5,142 bases of DNA from an uncultured Clostridia bacterium (lineage in GTDB: Bacteria > Bacillota_A > Clostridia > UMGS1840 > HGM11507). The notes under the pieces are model-generated. The model worked only from the letters and a program-made list of their open reading frames with translations. It made no database searches and was not told the DNA's origin. Shown one piece after another: positions 1 to 5,142 of this stretch. Within the stretch, counting starts at the first letter, position 1, and the number at the start of each line of letters is the position of its first letter. The stretch spans positions 1-5,142 of the forward strand of contig CAKRUL010000126.1 of NCBI GenBank assembly GCA_934403665.1, in the 5' to 3' direction. The position numbers and the translations under genes are program-made.

Positions 1-68
1 CCCATGGATTCAACGCCCAGACTTTCATCATAGACATAACCGCAAACATCGCACACATACTTTTTCAT
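1..68 (-). CDS. Rubredoxin, N-terminal part (runs off the left edge)
   Basis: Small iron protein that carries single electrons in the cytoplasm of anaerobes, often to rubrerythrin or other oxygen-detoxifying reductases. The minus strand reads MKKYVCDVCGYVYDES and onward, which is the classic first metal knuckle C-x-x-C-G-Y-x-Y-D. Counted from the ATG at 68, the two cysteines are residues 6 and 9, the standard rubredoxin positions. The second cysteine pair (usually near 39 and 42) lies outside the window. An ATG at 71 also exists, directly before this one. The AGGAGG at 77-82 lies 8 bases from the ATG at 68 and 5 bases from that at 71, so I chose 68. The following stretch keeps the two conserved glycines (ESLGVESMG) but lacks the common G-D-P-D-N-G sequence. 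With only 22 codons visible, a longer protein with an N-terminal rubredoxin domain cannot be excluded. It is transcribed divergently from tadA. Confidence 0.85.
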   Translation of the reverse strand, partial: MKKYVCDVCGYVYDESLGVESM

Positions 69-102
69 CATAGATTCCTCCTAACATCAATCTGTTTCTT
101 CT

Positions 103-130
103 ATTATACCCCTTTTAGCTGGAATTACAA
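103..130 (-). promoter_or_regulatory. Sigma-A promoter for the rubredoxin gene
   Basis: On the minus strand, TTGTAA (positions 130-125) and a perfect TATAAT (108-103) are separated by 16 bases. Transcription would begin near position 96 and give a leader of about 28 bases with the AGGAGG site in its middle. The call rests on consensus match, spacing and correct placement before a recognisable gene. Confidence 0.72.
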
Positions 131-171
131 GAGAAAAATGGTGTTCTTTTTCAAGAAAGAGGTTGGAACGA

Positions 172-200
172 TTGACGAACTTCCTCTTTTCGGGTAAGAT
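172..200 (+). promoter_or_regulatory. Sigma-A promoter for tadA
   Basis: TTGACG (172-177) is followed after exactly 17 bases by TAAGAT (195-200), one mismatch from consensus in each box. The predicted start near 207 leaves a leader of about 26 bases that contains GGGAGG (217-222). It is back-to-back with the rubredoxin promoter, with the two -35 boxes about 41 bases apart. Confidence 0.7.
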
Positions 201-232
201 GAAAGAAAAGCAGACAGGGAGGAAATCAATCG

Positions 233-691
233 ATGCAATATATGCGGATGGCTTTGGAAGAAGCAAAAAAAGCGGCGCAGATGGGGGAGATTCCTGTCGG
301 CGCTGTCATTGTGCAGGGAGATGCGGTGATTGCGTCCGGTCATAATTTGCGGGAAACAAAGCAAAATGCTCTTTTCCATGCAGAGGTTCTGGCGATTCAG
401 GAGGCGTGTGAAAAGCTGGGAAGCTGGCGATTGTCCGACTGTGATATTTATGTCACGCTGGAACCCTGTCTGATGTGTACCGGAGCGATTCTGAATGCGC
501 GGATGAGAAGGGTCTATTTCGGCGCATATGATGACAAAATGGGGTCGCTTGCCGGGGGGAATACCCTGTTTCGGGATTACTGCTTTCAAACGCCGGTGGA
601 GGTGTATGGAGGAATCATGGAGCCGGAATGTCTTGCCCTGTTACAAGCGTTTTTTGGGGATAACAGGATGCGAACCCACGCAAAGCATTGA
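233..691 (+). CDS. tadA: tRNA-specific adenosine deaminase TadA
   Basis: Zinc-dependent deaminase that converts adenosine 34 of the tRNA-Arg(ACG) anticodon to inosine, letting one tRNA read several arginine codons; usually essential in bacteria. The 152-residue product is one cytidine/deoxycytidylate-deaminase fold. H49-A-E51 supplies a zinc ligand and the proton-shuttling glutamate, and P78-C79-L-M-C82 supplies the other two zinc ligands. The segment PVGAVIV (21-27), N38 and the FGAYDDKMGS block match the TadA pattern rather than free-cytidine deaminases or RibD. The C-terminal helix region ending ECLALLQAFF is also typical, and the length is normal. GGGAGG at 217-222 lies 10 bases before the ATG; internal ATGs at 242 and 248 have no such site and would trim the first helix. 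It has its own promoter and the next gene starts about 100 bases on, so it may be monocistronic. Confidence 0.95.
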   Translation: MQYMRMALEEAKKAAQMGEIPVGAVIVQGDAVIASGHNLRETKQNALFHAEVLAIQEACEKLGSWRLSDCDIYVTLEPCLMCTGAILNARMRRVYFGAYDDKMGSLAGGNTLFRDYCFQTPVEVYGGIMEPECLALLQAFFGDNRMRTHAKH

Positions 692-697
692 AAATTC

Positions 698-730
698 CGC
701 CTTTTTCGGGCAGCATGGCGTTTTTCCTTT
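698..730 (+). terminator. Possible weak terminator after tadA
   Basis: CGCC (698-701) can pair with GGCG (717-720), immediately followed by TTTTTCCTTTTTC. The stem is only four G-C pairs with a 15-base loop, so stability is doubtful. The T-rich run and the position just after the tadA stop are the reasons to list it. Confidence 0.3.
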
Positions 731-746
731 TTCTTTTGGAATTTTG

Positions 747-775
747 TTGAATATTCTTCTGAAGTATTGTAAAAT
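747..775 (+). promoter_or_regulatory. Promoter for the cysteine desulfurase-thiI unit
   Basis: TTGAAT (747-752) and TAAAAT (770-775) are separated by 17 bases in an AT-rich stretch. Transcription would start near 782, only about 11 bases before the ATG at 793. That placement supports 793 as the start and makes the upstream in-frame TTG (781) and GTG (784) unlikely. Confidence 0.55.
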
Positions 776-792
776 AAAATTTGGTGATGAAC

Positions 793-1944
793 ATGTATTA
801 TTTGGATAACAGTGCGACCACCCGTCCGTATCCGGAAGTGGTGGAGGCGGTGTTGCACAGCTTATATGAGGGATTTGGAAATCCTTCCTCGTTGCACAGT
901 CTTGGCTTTGCAAGCGAACAGACCTTAAAACAGGCACGAAAAACCGTTGCTTCCGGTTTGGGAGCCGGGGAAAAAGAACTGATTTTCACTTCCGGCGGAA
1001 CGGAAGCCAACAATCTTGCCGTTCTCGGCTATCTTCGGCGCAACCGCAGAAAAGGAAATCATGTGATGGTTTCTGCAGTGGAACATGCCTCGGTTTTGAA
1101 TCTCTTTCATCGTTTGGAGGAGGAGGGTTATCGTGTTTCCTATATTCCGGTCTCAAAGGAGGGCGTGCTGGACGAGGACTTTTTGGAGCGGGAACTCTGT
1201 GAGGAAACGGCGCTGGTCAGTGTGATGCGTGTGAACAACGAGGTCGGCTGTCTGTTTGACATTCCGCGGATCCGGAAAATTCTGGAGCAGAAGCAATCGG
1301 GTGCGGTTCTGCACTGTGACTGTGTGCAGGCCTATGGCAAACTGCCCCTTTCCGTGAAGGAGCTGGGAGCCGATCTGGTGACCGTCAGCTCCCACAAGAT
1401 TCACGGGCCGAAAGGGGTAGGTGCGCTCTATGTGCGCGAGGGGCTGCGGCTGGAACCGATTCTGTTCGGCGGAGGACAGGAAAACGGTCTGCGCAACGGA
1501 ACAGAAAATCTGCCCGGCATCGTCGGGTTTGCCAAAGCGTCAGAGATCACCCTGCAGGATTTGCCGGAAAAAACGGCGCGGATGCGGGAAATACAGAACT
1601 ATTTTATGGGAGAGCTGCGCAAGATCAAACGGACGATGTTAAACACACCGGAGGACTGCTGTTCTCCCCACATTGTCAACGCCTCTTTTCCCGGAATCCG
1701 TTCGGAGATTCTTCTGCACACACTGGAGCAGAAAGAGGTCTATGTGTCAAGCGGTTCTGCCTGTGCTTCCCATGACAAGAAGCATAAAAAAGTGTTGGAA
1801 GTGATGGGGCATGACCGGGAGCGTGCAGACAGCTCCATCCGCTTCAGCTTCAGCACCGAAACCACCATGCAGGAAATACGGGAAGCGGCGGCAATCGTAC
1901 GGGAGGCCGTGGAGGATTTGCAGAGAAAACTGCGGATTCGGTGA
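793..1944 (+). CDS. Cysteine desulfurase (NifS/IscS family), likely sulfur donor to ThiI
   Basis: Pyridoxal-phosphate enzyme that removes sulfur from L-cysteine, giving alanine and an enzyme persulfide passed to acceptor proteins. The 383-residue product is full length for the class V aminotransferase fold. Visible signatures are the start YYLDNSATT; the cofactor phosphate loop SGGTEANN (67-74); H98 in VEHAS, expected to stack on the cofactor ring; N149 in VNNEVG; D176 and Q179 in CDCVQAYGK; the Schiff-base lysine K202 in SSHKIHGPKG; and the persulfide cysteine C324 in SSGSACAS. Start choice: NifS-like proteins begin right at this motif, GGTGA at 783-787 lies 5 bases upstream, and the promoter ends close by; an ATG at 787 is the alternative. 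thiI follows after about 90 bases, matching the B. subtilis nifZ-thiI pair, so supply of sulfur for 4-thiouridine is the most likely job. No iscU or nifU scaffold gene is nearby. Which paralogue name (iscS, nifS, nifZ) is correct cannot be settled here. Confidence 0.94.
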   Translation: MYYLDNSATTRPYPEVVEAVLHSLYEGFGNPSSLHSLGFASEQTLKQARKTVASGLGAGEKELIFTSGGTEANNLAVLGYLRRNRRKGNHVMVSAVEHASVLNLFHRLEEEGYRVSYIPVSKEGVLDEDFLERELCEETALVSVMRVNNEVGCLFDIPRIRKILEQKQSGAVLHCDCVQAYGKLPLSVKELGADLVTVSSHKIHGPKGVGALYVREGLRLEPILFGGGQENGLRNGTENLPGIVGFAKASEITLQDLPEKTARMREIQNYFMGELRKIKRTMLNTPEDCCSPHIVNASFPGIRSEILLHTLEQKEVYVSSGSACASHDKKHKKVLEVMGHDRERADSSIRFSFSTETTMQEIREAAAIVREAVEDLQRKLRIR

Positions 1945-2035
1945 GTCTCTCGGCGGAAAAGAGCAGAGAACAGCATGCGTCCATCATGCAAGACGGAGGA
2001 AACGAAAAAATTTAAAACAGAAAAGGAAGAAACAC

Positions 2036-3220
2036 ATGAATGATGTGATTATGATAAAATACGGTGAGATTATCTTAAAAGGGCAGAACCGCCCTTTGTT
2101 TGAGGAAAAGCTCATCAAGAACATCAAATTTAAAATCAATGGATTGGGCGAATATAAAATCAAGAAAATGCAGGCGACGATTTATATTGAGCCGAAGGAT
2201 CCGGAATATCCCTATGAAACTGCAATCCAAAGACTTCTGACCGTTTTCGGCATTGTGTCGGTGACCAGGGCAAAGCATTTGGAAAAAGATATGGAGAAGG
2301 TGAAGGCGGAGGCGCTTCGGTGCATGGAAGCGCTGAAAGGAAAGGCGAAAACCTTTAAGGTGGAATCCAAGCGTTCCGATAAAAAATTCCCCTTAAAATC
2401 GCCGGACATCAACCAGGAGGTCGGGAATTACCTGTATGATCATTTAAACGGAATCATTGATGTGGATGTGCATCATCCCGATGTGGTTCTGCGTGTGGAA
2501 ATCCGGGATGAAGGCGCCTATGTGTATGCCTCGAAAGAGAAAGGCCCCGGCGGTTTGCCGGTGGGGATCAACGGCAAGGCGGCGCTGCTGCTGTCAGGAG
2601 GAATCGACAGCCCGGCGGCAGGCTTTCTGATGGCGCGAAGAGGCGTGGAGCTGATCGGCGTCCATTTTCATTCCTATCCCTATACCAGCGAACGGGCGAA
2701 ACAGAAGGTGGTGGATTTGGCAAAGGTGCTGACCCGCTATTGCGACCGCTTCAAATTGTTTGTGGTTCCCTTCACTGAGATTCAGTTGGAAATCAATGAT
2801 AAATTTCCCTCCGAGTATATGACCTTGATTATGCGGCGGTATATGATGAAGATTGCCGAGCGGATTGCGGAGAGAGAAGGCGCAAGAGCGCTGGTGACCG
2901 GGGAGAGCCTGGGGCAGGTCGCAAGCCAGACCATGTATGCCCTTCATGTCACCAATTCCGCGGTGACCCTGCCGGTGTTCCGTCCTCTGATTGGTCTGGA
3001 CAAAGAGGATATTGTCGGAATCTCCCGGCGGATGGGTGCGTTTGACATTTCCATTCAGCCCTATGAGGACTGCTGTACCGTGTTCACCCCCAAACACCCG
3101 AAAACCAAGCCTATGCTGGATGTGGTGGAGCGGATTGAAGCGAAAGAGGATTTCTCGAAACTGGTGGAGGATGCTGTGGAGAACGCAGAGGTGATTTCTT
3201 TGCAGTATGAAGCGGAGTAA
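2036..3220 (+). CDS. thiI: tRNA 4-thiouridine synthetase ThiI (short form without rhodanese domain)
   Basis: Adenylates uridine 8 of tRNA with ATP and replaces its oxygen with sulfur received from a cysteine desulfurase, giving 4-thiouridine, a near-UV sensor; in some bacteria ThiI also supports thiamine thiazole synthesis. The 394-residue product has an N-terminal ferredoxin-like domain (about 1-55; IKYGEIILKG), a THUMP RNA-binding domain (about 60-165; SKRSDKKFP at 111-119) and a PP-loop ATPase domain (about 175-394). The ATP-binding PP-loop is S187-GGIDS-P193, with TGESLGQVASQ at 288-298. C346 and C347 in YEDCCTVF lie where E. coli ThiI has Cys344; which one works is inference. E. coli ThiI is about 480 residues because of a C-terminal rhodanese domain; this protein ends near residue 394, like B. 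subtilis ThiI. AGGAAG (2024-2029) is 6 bases before the ATG. The reading frame is open back to 1811, but that part overlaps the desulfurase and does not resemble ThiI. Confidence 0.96.
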   Translation: MNDVIMIKYGEIILKGQNRPLFEEKLIKNIKFKINGLGEYKIKKMQATIYIEPKDPEYPYETAIQRLLTVFGIVSVTRAKHLEKDMEKVKAEALRCMEALKGKAKTFKVESKRSDKKFPLKSPDINQEVGNYLYDHLNGIIDVDVHHPDVVLRVEIRDEGAYVYASKEKGPGGLPVGINGKAALLLSGGIDSPAAGFLMARRGVELIGVHFHSYPYTSERAKQKVVDLAKVLTRYCDRFKLFVVPFTEIQLEINDKFPSEYMTLIMRRYMMKIAERIAEREGARALVTGESLGQVASQTMYALHVTNSAVTLPVFRPLIGLDKEDIVGISRRMGAFDISIQPYEDCCTVFTPKHPKTKPMLDVVERIEAKEDFSKLVEDAVENAEVISLQYEAE

Positions 3221-3245
3221 AAGCCGGCAATTCAGGTGAGAGATT

Positions 3246-3547
3246 ATGGAATAGCCGAAGCGAAAGCCGAATCGGCTGAAAGCGTATGATGATTCCTCCG
3301 TTGGAGCATATTTTATTACGATATGTACAAAAAATCATATCACATTGTTGAGTTTGCCCCTACAATTTCCGGAGTTATCAAGCAGTTGAAAGGTTCGGTA
3401 ACCAAGGAAAGCGGACATCCAATCTGGTAAAAATTATTCCACGACCGCATCACACGCAACGAGAAAGAATATCAAAAAATTTGGGAATACATTGAAACAA
3501 ACCCTCTAAAATGGGAAGAAGACTGCTTTTATCCGAAAGAATCGTAA
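3246..3547 (+). pseudogene. Decayed REP-associated/IS200-like transposase (RAYT, Y1_Tnp family)
   Basis: RAYT proteins are HUH-type single-strand DNA transposases. Two pieces in different frames are recognisable. From ATG 3246 the frame reads ME-stop-PKRKPNRLK, then GAYFITICTKNH to about 3338, the usual N-terminus of clostridial RAYTs. From about 3338 a second frame reads APTISGVIKQLKGSVTKESG, PIW-stop-KLFHDRITRNEKEY and WEYIETNPLKWEEDCFY, ending at TAA 3545-3547, the usual C-terminus. The centre, which should hold the H-x-H metal-binding motif (typically MPNHxH), is absent; an intact family member is about 160-200 residues, so perhaps 200-300 bases were lost. Stops lie at 3252 (TAG, normally Leu or Gln) and 3428 (TAA, normally Gln CAA). 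AGGTGAG (3234-3240), 5 bases before the ATG, looks like the original ribosome site. No active protein is expected. It accounts for most of the roughly 380 bases between thiI and cinA; I see nothing else supportable there. Family assignment is from recalled motifs. Confidence 0.82.
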
Positions 3548-3604
3548 CTGAAAAACATCATAAACATACATACAAAGAGCAGAGCGCGGAAAGAAGGAAT
3601 CATG

Positions 3605-4834
3605 ATGAGATGTGAAATTGTAGCGGTAGGAACCGAGGTTGTCACAGGGGATATTGTCAACACAAATGCCCCATACATCGCAAAGGAACTGAATAATTTG
3701 GGGATTCAGACGGTCTTTCATACCGCTGTGCGGGATGAGATGGACGAGATGGTGGAAGTGTTGCAGCTCGCACAGAAGCGTGCTGATTTGATTATCACAG
3801 TCGGCGGATTAGGGCCGACCTATGACGATATCACCAAGGAGGCGGTCTCCAAGGTTTCCGGACATCCGCTGATCCCCTCCAAAGAGGTGGAGAACGGCAT
3901 CCGGGATTATTTTTTGAAGCTGAACCGCACCATGACAGACAACAACCTGCGCCAGGCGATGGTGTTCAAGGACGGAATCATTTTCCGCAATGACTTCGGC
4001 ACGGCGCCCGGCTTGGCAGTCAAGGAGGGCGAAACCATCTTCATTCTTCTGCCCGGTCCGCCCAGAGAACTGCAACCGATGTTTCACAATCTGGTCATTC
4101 CTTATCTGACAGAGGGTGCTCACACCTTCATCAAGGAGAAGACCCTGAAGGTGTTCGGAATGGGGGAATCGGGAATAGAAGCGCTGCTCTATGACCTGAT
4201 GACCGAGTCGAAAAATCCGATTCTTGCGCCCTATGCCAAGACCGGGGAAGTGTTTTTGAAACTGACCGCCCGCGGCAGTACGCCGGAGGAGGCGGAAAAA
4301 ATTCTACAGCCGGTTTATGAGAAGGTATATGCACGACTGGAAAAGCATATCTACGGCGAGGATGCGGATACGCTTCCGAGCAAGGCAATGGCGCTGTTGC
4401 GGAAGAAGGGGAAAAAGGTTGCCTTCTGCGAATCCTGCACGGGAGGCTATGTGGCAAAAACACTGACCGACCTGCCCGGTTCCTCCGAGGTGTTCGATTG
4501 CGGCGTGGTGACCTATTCCAATGCGATGAAGGCGAAGCTGGTCGGCGTCAGCCCGGTGGTGCTGAAAAACCAGGGAGCGGTCTGTGAGGAGACTGCCATT
4601 CAGATGGCGAAGGGCATCAAACAGCTTTCCGGTGCGGATATCGGCATCAGCGTGACGGGCATCGCAGGACCGGGAGGCGGAACGGAGGAAAAGCCCGTCG
4701 GGTTGGTCTATATCGGTTTTCATACGGAGGGTGCTTCGGTGACCAGAAAGCTGACTTTGACCGGAGACCGGGAAAAGATTCGCATCCTTACCGTGAAGAA
4801 TGTATTTTCAATGTTAATTGATTACTTAATCTGA
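3605..4834 (+). CDS. cinA: CinA family protein (nicotinamide-nucleotide amidase, competence/damage-inducible)
   Basis: Two-domain cytoplasmic enzyme. The C-terminal PncC-type domain deamidates nicotinamide mononucleotide to nicotinate mononucleotide, recycling NAD breakdown products; the N-terminal MoaB/MoeA-like domain has been reported to act on ADP-ribose-type substrates. The 409-residue length is normal. N-terminal domain (about 1-170): VGTEVVTGDIVNTN (8-21), VGGLGPTYDD (66-75) and LPGPPRE (149-155). A linking domain follows to about 250. C-terminal domain (about 255-409): CESCTGG (275-281), whose S277 corresponds to the catalytic serine proposed for PncC; VTYSN shortly after; and VTGIAGPGGGTEEKPVG. 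An ATG at 3602 directly precedes this one. AAGGA (3594-3598) is 6 bases from 3605 but 3 from 3602, and CinA proteins usually start M-x-x-E-I-x-A-V-G-T-E, so 3605 is preferred. No clear promoter lies just upstream, so read-through from the desulfurase-thiI unit is likely. The competence link is known from other Gram-positives, not visible here. Confidence 0.95.
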   Translation: MRCEIVAVGTEVVTGDIVNTNAPYIAKELNNLGIQTVFHTAVRDEMDEMVEVLQLAQKRADLIITVGGLGPTYDDITKEAVSKVSGHPLIPSKEVENGIRDYFLKLNRTMTDNNLRQAMVFKDGIIFRNDFGTAPGLAVKEGETIFILLPGPPRELQPMFHNLVIPYLTEGAHTFIKEKTLKVFGMGESGIEALLYDLMTESKNPILAPYAKTGEVFLKLTARGSTPEEAEKILQPVYEKVYARLEKHIYGEDADTLPSKAMALLRKKGKKVAFCESCTGGYVAKTLTDLPGSSEVFDCGVVTYSNAMKAKLVGVSPVVLKNQGAVCEETAIQMAKGIKQLSGADIGISVTGIAGPGGGTEEKPVGLVYIGFHTEGASVTRKLTLTGDREKIRILTVKNVFSMLIDYLI

Positions 4835-4859
4835 AAAAATGGAAAAAGTGCAGAGAACC

Positions 4860-4892
4860 AAGAACAGCGTACCTATGTGCGCTGTTCTTTTT
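4860..4892 (+). terminator. Rho-independent terminator after cinA
   Basis: AAGAACAGCG (4860-4869) pairs perfectly with CGCTGTTCTT (4880-4889). The stem extends inward by a T-G wobble, an A-T and a C-G pair to a four-base loop (CTAT, 4873-4876), giving about 13 pairs. The 3' side runs into five T residues (4888-4892). It lies 25 bases past the cinA stop and closes that transcription unit. Confidence 0.9.
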
Positions 4893-4962
4893 CTGTGAAT
4901 TAATAAATCGCCTGCGGCACGCATAGAATAGAATACCATCAAAAGGGAAAAGGGGTTTTCAT

Positions 4963-5142
4963 ATGGTTGTGTTTCACTTGCGCCGCAAGGCGGTTGTCCG
5001 CTCAGTTTTATCTTTGTGCTTGCTTGCTGTCTGTGCGGTGATTTTGGCACAAACTTTTTTTACGGATACTGTCCGCCCGGCGGATGCCGCTGTGACAGAC
5101 GCTGTTTCTCTGCCTGTGATTATGTATCATCATGTGCTGGAG
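4963..5142 (+). CDS. Probable polysaccharide deacetylase (NodB-type), N-terminal 60 codons
   Basis: The gene runs off the right edge. Arg and Lys residues (7, 8, 9 and 13) are followed by a hydrophobic segment at about 14-32 (SVLSLCLLAVCAVILAQ), which fits a signal peptide or N-terminal membrane anchor with the rest of the protein outside the cell. A short linker leads to SLPVIMYHHVLE at 49-60. The L-P-V-x-M-Y-H-H motif is the usual opening of extracellular polysaccharide deacetylases, which remove acetyl groups from peptidoglycan or other N-acetylated glycans using a metal ion. The catalytic T-F-D-D and H-x-x-x-H motifs would lie beyond the window, so the substrate cannot be told. AAAAGGGG (4948-4955) lies 7 bases before the ATG. 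The cinA terminator separates it from the genes upstream, so it is likely a separate unit. Several other extracellular hydrolase families could share a signal segment, but the MYHH motif makes the deacetylase call fairly safe. Confidence 0.75.
   Translation, partial: MVVFHLRRKAVVRSVLSLCLLAVCAVILAQTFFTDTVRPADAAVTDAVSLPVIMYHHVLE

Noticed and set aside
145..160. Imperfect palindrome TCTTTTTCAAGAAAGA between the divergent promoters
   Set aside because: Only the outer five bases match on each side and the sequence is low-complexity, so it is not distinguishable from chance and was not listed as an operator.
1811..2035. N-terminal extension of the thiI reading frame back into the desulfurase gene
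   Set aside because: It overlaps the end of a well-supported gene, does not resemble ThiI, and the ATG at 2036 has a good ribosome site and begins with the family's typical N-terminus.
1975..2043. 22-codon open frame between the desulfurase and thiI, overlapping the thiI start
   Set aside because: It starts without a well-placed ribosome site, is rich in Lys and Glu from A-rich spacer sequence, and resembles no known peptide. It is likely leader sequence only.
2594..3097. Long minus-strand open frame (167 codons) opposite thiI
   Set aside because: It is antisense to the conserved PP-loop domain of ThiI, has no ribosome site, and its composition is a mirror of the codon use of thiI.
3265..3277. 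Short inverted repeat AGCCGA-A-TCGGCT near the start of the transposase relic
   Set aside because: The one-base gap cannot form a useful hairpin, there is no T-run, and it lies inside the former coding sequence. It is not a REP element or a thiI terminator on this evidence.
4304..4723. Minus-strand open frame (139 codons) opposite the C-terminal half of cinA
   Set aside because: It is a shadow of the conserved PncC domain, with no start signals or recognisable product.
4901..4929. Possible promoter for the deacetylase: TAATAA and TAGAAT with 17-base spacing
   Set aside because: The -10 box is good but the -35 box matches the consensus poorly, so a specific promoter cannot be supported although one is expected here.

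Overview
The window reads as ordinary chromosomal DNA of an anaerobic low-to-mid GC Firmicute, probably a Clostridia gut-type lineage (Oscillospiraceae or Lachnospiraceae-like). The basis is a rubredoxin, a B. subtilis-type ThiI without a rhodanese domain next to a NifS/IscS-type cysteine desulfurase, strong AGGAGG-type ribosome binding sites, near-consensus sigma-A promoters, and a two-domain CinA. This is inference from gene content and similarity recalled from memory, not from a database search.

Layout: positions 1-68 hold the start of a rubredoxin gene on the minus strand, with its promoter at 103-130. It is divergent from tadA (233-691, plus), which has its own TTGACG-17-TAAGAT promoter. 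All other genes are on the plus strand. A cysteine desulfurase (793-1944) with its own promoter (747-775) is followed after about 90 bases by thiI (2036-3220). The roughly 380 bases between thiI and cinA contain no intact gene. They hold a decayed REP-associated/IS200-like transposase (RAYT, Y1_Tnp family; 3246-3547), recognisable from both its N-terminal and C-terminal ends but with the centre missing, two in-frame stops and a frame change. cinA (3605-4834) follows and ends at a strong rho-independent terminator (4860-4892). The window closes with the first 60 codons of a probable secreted or membrane-anchored polysaccharide deacetylase (4963 onward).

Function: tadA (inosine at the wobble position) and the cysteine desulfurase/ThiI pair (4-thiouridine, sulfur supplied as enzyme persulfide) are tRNA-modification genes. 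CinA is a pyridine-nucleotide salvage or repair enzyme linked to competence by name. Rubredoxin is a small electron carrier. The desulfurase, thiI, transposase relic and cinA may lie on one transcript, because no convincing terminator or promoter is visible between 793 and 4860.

I found no novel defence system, CRISPR array, RNA gene or riboswitch. The least expected item is the transposase relic, which is too broken to be seen as a single open reading frame.
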